A stretch of DNA of 7,236 nucleotides from an uncultured bacterium (lineage in GTDB: Bacteria; Desulfobacterota; Desulfovibrionia; Desulfovibrionales; Desulfovibrionaceae). The notes under the pieces were generated by a model that was not told the DNA's origin, searched no databases, and saw only the letters and a program-made list of their open reading frames with translations. This document shows positions 1-4,908 of this stretch, piece after piece (within the stretch, counting starts at the first letter, position 1; every line of letters begins with the position of its first letter). The position numbers and the translations under genes were made by a program. The stretch covers positions 1 through 7,236 of the forward strand of contig CAJMRA010000121.1 of assembly GCA_905215675.1 (NCBI GenBank), written 5' to 3'.

Positions 1-98
1 GCGTTTCACCTTTGAAAAAGGTGAAACGCGAGGCGGCGGCACAGCGCCGCCCGGACTGAAGCGGGCGAAGAACGCGCTTTTCCGCGAAACGACAGGCC
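1..98 (-). repeat. Structured intergenic repeat, copy A (inverted relative to copy B)
   Basis: The reverse complement of this stretch aligns with 1289-1389 at roughly 86% identity by hand (about 87 of 101 columns, 3 of the differences being single-base gaps). Conserved blocks include a 21-base identical start (GGCCTGTCGTTTCGCGG followed by four A) and a 27-base identical core containing the hairpin GGCGGC-GCTGT-GCCGCC. The element ends in a hairpin at 1-29 with a perfect 13-bp stem (GCGTTTCACCTTT / AAAGGTGAAACGC) and a GAA loop. It lies just beyond the fliM terminator and contains no plausible gene. The copy starts at the window edge, so it may extend further left. It resembles REP/BIME-like or miniature mobile repeats in being palindromic and intergenic, but I do not recognise a named family. 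Confidence 0.8.
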
Positions 99-112
99 CC
101 GGGCACGATATG

Positions 113-159
113 AAAAAAGGGAAGGCTCCGCCGCCGCAGGCGCGGCAGGGAGCCTTCCC
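113..159 (-). terminator. Rho-independent terminator of fliM
   Basis: On the minus strand an 11-bp perfect stem (119-129 paired with 149-159, core GGGAAGGCTC / GAGCCTTCCC) is capped by a further 5-bp GC stem (130-134 with 142-146, with a two-base bulge). It is followed directly by six T, read from A113-A118. The hairpin starts about 30 bases after the fliM stop codon. Strong stem plus U-tract is the classic intrinsic terminator form. Confidence 0.93.
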
Positions 160-188
160 GTAAGAGTCGCATGATTGCCGGACGGGCA

Positions 189-1169
189 TCAGGTGTACTG
201 CGGTTCCATTTCCTTGACGATCTGGAAGCATTTCATGGCCTTGGCCGTCCCGGCGATGCCTTCGTACTTCTTGACGCCGGCAACGGTGCAGGGCAGCAGG
301 TCTTCCACGTCCGTATCCAGCACCAGCACGTCGCCCACCTGCATGCGCAGCAGCTGATTGCCGGTGATGGTGGTACTGCCGAAATGCACCTTCAGTTCCA
401 CGGGCGTTTCCATGAGGCGTTCCTTGAGGCGGGCCACCCAGGCGTGGTCCACTTCGAGGCGTTCCGTCTGGAAGCTGGCATGCAGCTTGGAGCGGATGGG
501 TTCGATGGTCGCGTAGGGCAGGCAGACGATCATGGAACCAAGGGCGGTATCCAGTTCCACTTCAAAGGTGATGACGACCACCACGTCGCTGGGCGGCACG
601 ATGGCCGCGAACTGCGGGTTGATTTCGCTGCGTACCAGTTCCAGCTTCACGTCGTGCACGGGACGCCAGGATTCTTCCATGTTTTCCAGCGCCAGCTTGA
701 CGATATGATCCACGACGGCCTGTTCAATGCGCGTGAATTCGCGGCCTTCAATCTTGGGCTGGCTGCCGGAACCGCCGAAAATGTTTTCCACAAGCGCAAA
801 GACGAGGCGGGAGTCCACGACCATGATGGCGTTGCCGCGCAGGGGGTCCATCTTGAAAATATTGATGGAGGTCGGCACGGGCAGCGAGCGGATGAACTCG
901 CCGAATTTCGTCATGTCGATGGAAATGGGGTTGAGTTCCACGCGCTTGCGCACGGCATTGGACAGGGCGTTGGTACACAGCCGGGCGAAACGATCATTGA
1001 CGATTTCAAGAACCGGCATACGCCCGCGGATGATGCGATCCTGATTGGCAAGGTCAAAGGCAACGACGTCGCCTTCCTCTTCCGCATCGTCCTTGGAGGT
1101 GTCGATCTCGCCGCCGGTAAGCCCCCGCAACAGGGCATCAACTTCATCTTGCGCCAGTACTTTGTTCAT
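189..1169 (-). CDS. fliM: Flagellar motor switch protein FliM
   Basis: FliM is a subunit of the cytoplasmic C-ring (switch complex with FliG and FliN). It binds phosphorylated CheY and sets the direction of flagellar rotation. The 326-residue product has the usual family length. Residues 5-17 (LAQDEVDALLRGL) match the N-terminal CheY-binding motif. Residues about 45-235 form the CheC-like middle domain, including the conserved GGSG at 132-135 followed by EGREFTRIE at 141-149, the FliG-contact region. Residues about 252-320 are the C-terminal SpoA/FliN-like domain. The start is supported by AAAAGGGA (complement of 1176-1183) six bases before ATG. The gene stands alone in this window: a terminator follows it, a divergent gene lies upstream and no other flagellar gene is visible. 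A sigma-54-type site at 1435-1450 could drive it. It is intact, and the identification is secure from motifs across the whole length. Confidence 0.97.
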   Translation of the reverse strand: MNKVLAQDEVDALLRGLTGGEIDTSKDDAEEEGDVVAFDLANQDRIIRGRMPVLEIVNDRFARLCTNALSNAVRKRVELNPISIDMTKFGEFIRSLPVPTSINIFKMDPLRGNAIMVVDSRLVFALVENIFGGSGSQPKIEGREFTRIEQAVVDHIVKLALENMEESWRPVHDVKLELVRSEINPQFAAIVPPSDVVVVITFEVELDTALGSMIVCLPYATIEPIRSKLHASFQTERLEVDHAWVARLKERLMETPVELKVHFGSTTITGNQLLRMQVGDVLVLDTDVEDLLPCTVAGVKKYEGIAGTAKAMKCFQIVKEMEPQYT

Positions 1170-1191
1170 CGAACATCCCTTTTACACTGAA

Positions 1192-1210
1192 CCTTCTTCC
1201 GGAAAGAAGG
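1192..1210. repeat. Inverted repeat in the fliM leader
   Basis: CCTTCTT (1192-1198) and AAGAAGG (1204-1210) form a 7-bp perfect stem around a 5-base loop. On the minus strand it ends eight bases before the fliM Shine-Dalgarno, so if transcribed it would sit just upstream of the ribosome-binding site. No T-tract follows, so it is not a terminator. Confidence 0.5.
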
Positions 1211-1224
1211 GAATTTGCCGAACG

Positions 1225-1241
1225 CGAAGCCGCAGGCTTCG
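1225..1241. repeat. Short strong hairpin
   Basis: CGAAGCC (1225-1231) pairs perfectly with GGCTTCG (1235-1241) around a three-base GCA loop. There is no T-rich run on either side, so it is not an obvious terminator. It lies in the presumed fliM leader; function unknown. Confidence 0.5.
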
Positions 1242-1260
1242 TTACAAGAGTATCCTTACG

Positions 1261-1281
1261 TTGAAACGCGTTGCGTTTCAA
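1261..1281. repeat. Perfect 9-bp palindrome beside repeat copy B
   Basis: TTGAAACGC (1261-1269) and GCGTTTCAA (1273-1281) form a perfect inverted repeat with a GTT spacer. The half-site GCGTTTCA also occurs in the terminal hairpin of repeat copy A at 1-8, so this palindrome may belong to the same repeat family. It could equally be a dimeric operator. It stops seven bases before copy B begins. Confidence 0.55.
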
Positions 1282-1288
1282 ACCATAC

Positions 1289-1389
1289 GGCCTGTCGTTT
1301 CGCGGAAAAAGCGCTGTTTTTCCGTCCGCTTCGGGCCGGGCGGCGCTGTGCCGCCGCCTCGCGTTTTTCCTTCCTCAAAGGCAGAACGC
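1289..1389 (+). repeat. Structured intergenic repeat, copy B
   Basis: This is the inverted partner of 1-98, about 86% identical by hand alignment over about 101 columns. It contains the same central hairpin (GGCGGC 1339-1344, loop GCTGT, GCCGCC 1350-1355). The terminal hairpin at 1361-1389 has the same 29-base length as in copy A but a degenerate stem: GCGTT pairs with AACGC and CCTT with AAGG, with wobble and mismatched positions between. It lies between the proposed fliM promoter and the fliM start, so it would be transcribed as part of the fliM leader if that promoter is used. Confidence 0.8.
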
Positions 1390-1434
1390 TCTCGCAGCGT
1401 CAGTATGCCGACGCCCTCGCACTGATGCGTAGAA

Positions 1435-1450
1435 TGCAAGAACAAGGCCA
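1435..1450 (-). promoter_or_regulatory. Candidate sigma-54 (-24/-12) promoter for fliM
   Basis: On the minus strand the sequence reads TGGC, seven bases, TTGCA (TGGCCTTGTTCTTGCA). The invariant GG and GC doublets are separated by exactly ten bases, as sigma-54 (RpoN) promoters require. Transcription would start near 1424, giving a fliM leader of about 255 nt that includes repeat copy B. Sigma-54 control of flagellar genes is well established in many polarly flagellated bacteria, which supports the assignment. Against it are the long leader and the absence of an identified enhancer site. Confidence 0.5.
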
Positions 1451-1453
1451 TTT

Positions 1454-1469
1454 TGGCAAGCTCGTTGAG
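1454..1469 (+). promoter_or_regulatory. Weak sigma-54-like site facing the RACo-type gene
   Basis: TGGCAAG, four bases, TTGAG matches the -24 element and spacing of a sigma-54 promoter, but the -12 GC doublet is GA here. It lies three bases from the divergent site at 1435-1450; the two -24 elements form the inverted repeat GCCA-TTT-TGGC (1447-1457). A start near 1480 would give a leader of about 40 nt with a good Shine-Dalgarno. The mismatch at a highly conserved position keeps confidence low. Confidence 0.25.
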
Positions 1470-1472
1470 AGA

Positions 1473-1490
1473 CGCCGCACGGGAGCGGCG
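1473..1490. repeat. GC-rich inverted repeat upstream of the RACo-type gene
   Basis: CGCCGC (1473-1478) and GCGGCG (1485-1490) form a 6-bp stem with loop ACGGGA. It sits 16 bases before the ribosome-binding site of the next gene. There is no immediate T-tract. It could be a leader hairpin or an operator; nothing distinguishes these. Confidence 0.4.
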
Positions 1491-1519
1491 CGGAAAATGT
1501 CTTTTGAAAGGAGTTCGCA

Positions 1520-3148
1520 ATGCGCATGATGCTTCGTCTGTCCGGCGCGGACGCGACGCCGCCGGAAACCGCGGGCGAATGCGACGTCCGCAGCGGCGAT
1601 AATCTGGCGCGGGCCGTGTGGCTTTCCGGGCTTGTGCCCCCTTCTCCCCTGTGTTCCGGGCTGGGGCGCTGCGGACGGTGCCGGGTGCGGGTGAGCGCCG
1701 CGCAGGCGGACGCCCTGCCGCCCGTGGAAGAAGACAGGCAATTGCTCGGCGAGGATGCCGTGGCGGCGGGCTGGCGTCTGGCCTGTCGCCATACCGTGCC
1801 CGACGTCCCTCTGCTGACGCTGGACGTGCCGCGCGCGCCCGTGCGGCGCGTCCGTCGTCTGTGCCGTACGGACAATGCCGGGGACGTGGCGCTGGCGGTG
1901 GACCTCGGCACCACGTCCGTCTGGTGGCGGGCCGTGGCGCGGGACGGCGCGACGGTTGCCGACGGCCGTTTTCTCAATCCGCAGGCGGGCGCGGGCGCGG
2001 ACGTCATGTCCCGTCTGGCAGCGGCGCGGGAGCCCGCGGGCCGGGCCCGGCTGGCGGCCTGCGTCCGGGATGCCCTGCGACGCCTCGTGCGGGAGCTGGC
2101 CGACGAGGGCGCGGGAAGGGTTTCCCGCATCTGTGTGGCGGGCAATACGGCCATGACGGACATCTTTCTGGATCGGGATATTTCCGGCCTGTGCGCCGCG
2201 CCCTACCGGCGCAGCCATGCGGGCGACAGTCTGGAATCCGTGCCGGGACTGCCGCCCGTCTATATTCCTCCGCTGCCCGCGCCCTTCGTGGGCGGCGACA
2301 TCAGCGCCGGGGTGGCGGCGCTGGCCCCGCGCATGCCGCGTCCCTTTGTGCTGGCCGACATGGGGACCAACGGAGAGCTGGCCCTGCTGGACGAACAGGA
2401 TCGCCTGTTCCTGACAAGCGTGCCGCTGGGGCCCGCGCTGGAGGGCATCGGCCCGGAATGCGGCCATATGGCCGGGCCGGACAGCATCACGGAATTTTTC
2501 CTGTCGCCCGCGGGACTTGCGGGCCGGACGGCGGACGGCCGCATCGTCGCCGACGCGAGCATGCCCGGACGCCGTGCGCCCGCGTCGGCCGGTCCCCTGC
2601 CGACGGGCATCAGCGCGACCGGCTATCTGTCCCTGCTGGCCGCGCTGTTGCAGCTCGGCGTTCTGGATGATGACGGCCGTTTTTGCTCTCGGCCGGGCGT
2701 CATGCCCGCGGCGCGCGCCCTGTCGGCCCGCCTGGAGACGCGTCCCGACGGGATACGACTGCCCCTGCCCGCGGGGCTCTGGCTTTCCGCCGCCGACGTG
2801 GAGGAGCTGCTCAAGGTCAAGGCCGCCTTTTCCCTGGCGCTGGAAACGCTGCTGCGGGGAGCCGGAGCGGAGGCTTCCGGGCCTGCCTGTCTCTGTCTCG
2901 GGGGCGCGCTGGGAGAGCATGTGCGCCCGGACAGTCTGGAGCGTCTGGGATTTCTGCCCGCGGGGCTCGGCGCGCGCGTGCGGGCCGTGGGCAACAGTTC
3001 TCTTGACGGCGCGGCGCTGCTTGCCGTAGACGAACAGGCCCGCGCCGCGCTGCGTCGTCTGTGCGACGGCGCCCGTCTGCTCTCCCTGACGGATGATCCC
3101 GGTTTTCATGACGCCTATATGCGCCATATGCGTTTTGTCTGGCGCTGA
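1520..3148 (+). CDS. RACo-type corrinoid-activating protein: 2Fe-2S ferredoxin plus ASKHA ATPase (DUF4445 family)
   Basis: Family members (RACo, RamA-like activators) use ATP to drive reduction of inactive Co(II) corrinoid proteins to Co(I). In the 542-residue product, residues about 1-105 form a ferredoxin domain with C45, C51, C54 and C89 (C-x5-C-x2-C-x34-C), a 2Fe-2S ligand pattern. The ASKHA ATPase core follows: AVDLGTTSV (126-134, phosphate loop 1), ICVAGNTAM (204-212), VGGDISAG (257-264), LADMGTNGELAL (279-290, phosphate loop 2), GPALEGIGPECGHMAGP (304-320) and CLCLGGALGEHV (457-468, adenosine region). It is somewhat shorter than characterised RACo (about 630 residues), partly because the linker between domains is brief. 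The start is set by GAAAGGAG at 1506-1513, six bases before ATG. No corrinoid protein or methyltransferase is adjacent, so its target is unknown; the closely spaced Rsm22-like gene and then B12-dependent nrdJ follow. Confidence 0.88.
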   Translation: MRMMLRLSGADATPPETAGECDVRSGDNLARAVWLSGLVPPSPLCSGLGRCGRCRVRVSAAQADALPPVEEDRQLLGEDAVAAGWRLACRHTVPDVPLLTLDVPRAPVRRVRRLCRTDNAGDVALAVDLGTTSVWWRAVARDGATVADGRFLNPQAGAGADVMSRLAAAREPAGRARLAACVRDALRRLVRELADEGAGRVSRICVAGNTAMTDIFLDRDISGLCAAPYRRSHAGDSLESVPGLPPVYIPPLPAPFVGGDISAGVAALAPRMPRPFVLADMGTNGELALLDEQDRLFLTSVPLGPALEGIGPECGHMAGPDSITEFFLSPAGLAGRTADGRIVADASMPGRRAPASAGPLPTGISATGYLSLLAALLQLGVLDDDGRFCSRPGVMPAARALSARLETRPDGIRLPLPAGLWLSAADVEELLKVKAAFSLALETLLRGAGAEASGPACLCLGGALGEHVRPDSLERLGFLPAGLGARVRAVGNSSLDGAALLAVDEQARAALRRLCDGARLLSLTDDPGFHDAYMRHMRFVWR

Positions 3149-3169
3149 GGTCCTTTTCGCCATTTTGCC

Positions 3170-3175
3170 AAAGGA
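3170..3175 (+). promoter_or_regulatory. Ribosome-binding site that decides the Rsm22-like start
   Basis: AAAGGA at 3170-3175 lies eight bases before ATG 3184, an ideal distance. The earlier in-frame ATG at 3175 overlaps the last base of this site and so has no usable Shine-Dalgarno. I therefore choose 3184, which shortens the product by three residues. Confidence 0.65.
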
Positions 3176-3183
3176 TGGTTCGC

Positions 3184-4788
3184 ATGCCTCCCGTTTCCCG
3201 TTCCCCTGCCGGACGGCATTTTCCGTCCCGTCCCCATTCCCGGAACGCCGTCCCCCCGGACGGCAAGGAAAACCGTCCGCCGTCGCCGTGGCCGGAACCG
3301 TCTCCCCTGCTGCCGCCCCTGTCGCAGGAGGCCCGGCGTCTGCTGGAGACGCTGGCCCGGGCGCTGGCCGACGTGCGGCCGCTGCGGACGGCGCACCGCA
3401 AGGCGTTGCCGCGCGATATTGCCGACTTGTCCCGGCTGCTGACGGTGGATCGCGCGGAACTGCATCATCCCTACTGGGGATCGCCGGGACTCGCCAGCGC
3501 CTATCTGCATTATTTCCTGCCGTGGAATATCGTCCGGCTGGCGCGGCTGCTGTCGGCCCTTCCGCTCCCTGATCCCCGCCGCTGGCTGGATCGGGGGCTC
3601 TCTCCCCTGCTGCTGGACGCCGGTTCCGGCCCGCTGACCGTGCCGCTGGCGCTCTGGCTGGCCAGACCCGAGTGGCGTTCGCTGCCGCTGCATGTGCTGG
3701 CGCTGGATACGGCGTCCCTTCCGCTGGATCTGGGGCGGCGGCTGTTGCAGGCCTGGGCCGGGCTTTCCGGCCGGCCGTCGGCCTGGACCGTCACGACGGC
3801 GCGCGGTCCGCTGGAACATCTGCCGCGCCATGCGGCGCGGCTGCTGCGCGAACGGGGCGAGGACGGCCCGTCGTCGGTCTGGCTGGTGAGCGCCGCCAAT
3901 GTGCTTAACGAGCTGTACGGCAAGGGGCAGGATCACGAGGCCGCCGCAGCCGTGGACGACGCTGCCGACGACGAGGCAGAAGGCGCGGCGACGGCCGGTC
4001 GCCTGCCCGGCGTGCTGGACGCTCTTGCCCCGCTGCTCTGGGAAGGTCCCGAAGGCGACGACGCGCCCCTGCCCGCGGCGCTGTTCGTGGAGCCGGGCAC
4101 GCGTCTGGGCGGCAAGACCGTCATGCGTCTGCGGACGCTGGCGCTGGAAGGGGGGCTGTCGGTTTCGGCCCCCTGTCCGCATGACGGGACGTGTCCCCTG
4201 CTGGCGGATCGCCGCCGGGGCTGGTGCCATTTCACCTTTGACAGCGACGGCGCTCCCGGCTGGCTGCGGGCGCTTTCCGAACAGGCCGGTCTTGCCAAGA
4301 GCAGCCTCAGCCTTGCGCCGCTGCTGCTGACGCCCGGCGACAGGACCGTTGCGCGCCCGTCGGACGGCGTGCGCGTGCTTTCCGCGCCCTTCCGTGTGCC
4401 CGGCGTGCGCGGCGAAGCCCGCTATGCCTGCGCGGCCCGGGGGCTTCTGTTGCTGGAACGGGCCGAAGACCTGCCGTCCGGCGCGCTGCTGCGCGCCGAA
4501 ATACCGGCGAATGCCGCCGTGGATGCCAAGAGCGGCGCGCTTGTGCTGCCCGCGCCCGCCGGACGGCCCGCAGGGCGGCCGACCCGGCGGCCGACCACGG
4601 GGAAGGACGGGCCGCAGGACGGGCGGCGTCCCGCAGCGGAGCGGCAGGCGCGGCCTTCCCGCCGCCGTGAGGCGTCGCGGGACGAACAGGACGACGCCCC
4701 GCGCCGCAGCGCGCCGGACCGCATGCGTCCCGCCGGAGGGCGCGGGCGTACAGGAAAGCCCGGAGCCCCTTTTCAGAAGGGCCGTTGA
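3184..4788 (+). CDS. Rsm22/METTL17-family methyltransferase-like protein, probable small-subunit ribosome factor
   Basis: Rsm22-family proteins (PF09243) are SAM-methyltransferase-fold factors linked to the small ribosomal subunit; the mitochondrial members Rsm22 and METTL17 act in its assembly. Numbering from the 3184 start (534 residues): LLLDAGSGPLTVPLAL (142-157) is the SAM-binding motif I, D175 sits at the end of the next strand, AANVLNEL (237-244) follows, VEPGT (302-306) is the family's PGT motif, and APCPHDGTCPL with WCHF (329-350) is the family signature. The protein has only four cysteines, C331, C337, C348 and C416, the set expected to bind an iron-sulfur cluster as described for METTL17. 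Residues about 247-267 are an acidic, alanine-rich loop. Residues about 456-534 are a low-complexity Arg/Pro/Gly-rich basic tail, possibly RNA-binding. It starts 35 bases after the RACo-type gene, suggesting an operon. Family call strong; methyltransferase activity unproven. Confidence 0.85.
   Translation: MPPVSRSPAGRHFPSRPHSRNAVPPDGKENRPPSPWPEPSPLLPPLSQEARRLLETLARALADVRPLRTAHRKALPRDIADLSRLLTVDRAELHHPYWGSPGLASAYLHYFLPWNIVRLARLLSALPLPDPRRWLDRGLSPLLLDAGSGPLTVPLALWLARPEWRSLPLHVLALDTASLPLDLGRRLLQAWAGLSGRPSAWTVTTARGPLEHLPRHAARLLRERGEDGPSSVWLVSAANVLNELYGKGQDHEAAAAVDDAADDEAEGAATAGRLPGVLDALAPLLWEGPEGDDAPLPAALFVEPGTRLGGKTVMRLRTLALEGGLSVSAPCPHDGTCPLLADRRRGWCHFTFDSDGAPGWLRALSEQAGLAKSSLSLAPLLLTPGDRTVARPSDGVRVLSAPFRVPGVRGEARYACAARGLLLLERAEDLPSGALLRAEIPANAAVDAKSGALVLPAPAGRPAGRPTRRPTTGKDGPQDGRRPAAERQARPSRRREASRDEQDDAPRRSAPDRMRPAGGRGRTGKPGAPFQKGR
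4574..4596 (+). repeat. Short tandem duplication in the basic tail of the Rsm22-like gene
   Basis: The 11-base unit GGCGGCCGACC occurs at 4574-4584 and again at 4586-4596, a period of 12. It encodes the repeated RPT of the Arg/Pro-rich tail. The in-frame 12-base period suggests the tail grew by slippage. Confidence 0.6.
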
Positions 4789-4800
4789 GCGTTATATAAG
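4772..4800 (+). promoter_or_regulatory. Candidate sigma-70 promoter for nrdJ
   Basis: TATAAG (4795-4800) matches the -10 consensus at 5 of 6 positions, and TTCAGA (4772-4777) matches -35 at 4 of 6, with a 17-base spacer. The -10 sits in an AT-rich 8-base palindrome, TTATATAA (4792-4799), conspicuous in this GC-rich DNA. The site begins inside the last codons of the preceding gene. Transcription from about 4807 would give a leader of about 100 nt. Confidence 0.5.
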
Positions 4801-4827
4801 AACCTGCGCGTGCGCCGTCGGCCGCGC

Positions 4828-4875
4828 GATGACTGAAGCATCATCGGGGAAGTCATCCGTTGGGGTGCCTTCCCC
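4828..4875 (+). promoter_or_regulatory. nrdJ leader with two mutually exclusive hairpins
   Basis: GATGACT (4828-4834) pairs with AGTCATC (4851-4857), a perfect 7-bp stem with a 16-base loop. GGGGAAG (4846-4852) pairs with CTTCCCC (4869-4875), also 7 bp with a 16-base loop. The stems share 4851-4852, so only one can form fully. This is the geometry of an attenuator or switching leader. The second stem ends 20 bases before the nrdJ ribosome-binding site and is followed by a broken pyrimidine run, TTTCC then ATGTTTT. It does not fit a complete cobalamin riboswitch. Function is inferred from pairing only. Confidence 0.4.
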
Positions 4876-4908
4876 TTTCCATGTTTTCCATACAACGAGG
4901 TCTTTTGC

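Larger units (their letters stand above)
1170..1519. other. Hairpin-rich divergent intergenic region
   Basis: This 350-bp gap separates fliM (leftward) from the RACo-type gene (rightward). I see no convincing coding region; short ORFs crossing it have no ribosome-binding site or family resemblance. It contains, in order, hairpins at 1192-1210, 1225-1241 and 1261-1281, repeat copy B at 1289-1389, two sigma-54-like sites facing opposite ways at 1435-1450 and 1454-1469, and a hairpin at 1473-1490. Each is listed separately. Confidence 0.8.

Noticed and set aside
1..160. CRISPR array or insertion sequence at the left edge
   Set aside because: There are only two copies of the repeat in the window, in inverted orientation, with no regular spacers and no transposase.
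171..1190. A 339-codon plus-strand open frame covering fliM
   Set aside because: It is the complement of a complete, motif-rich fliM, and its His/Gly/Phe-rich product resembles nothing known to me.
1375..1529. Small ORFs in the fliM to RACo-type gene gap as possible short proteins
   Set aside because: They lack ribosome-binding sites, overlap hairpins and repeat copy B, and have low-complexity Arg-rich translations.
1400..3163. A 587-codon minus-strand open frame opposite the RACo-type gene
   Set aside because: Low-complexity Arg/Gly/Gln-rich translation typical of a shadow frame in high-GC DNA; no ribosome-binding site or domain evidence.
4788..4802. NrdR box near nrdJ, suggested by the palindrome TTATATAA
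   Set aside because: Flanking bases do not match the 16-bp NrdR consensus and no second box is found at the usual spacing. It is better explained as part of a -10 region.
4801..4860. Cobalamin riboswitch upstream of nrdJ
   Set aside because: Pieces such as GACTG and GGGGAAGTCA recall the 3' part of the element, but the GGTG-containing 5' half and a proper B12 box are missing and the leader is too short. A covariance-model search would settle it.
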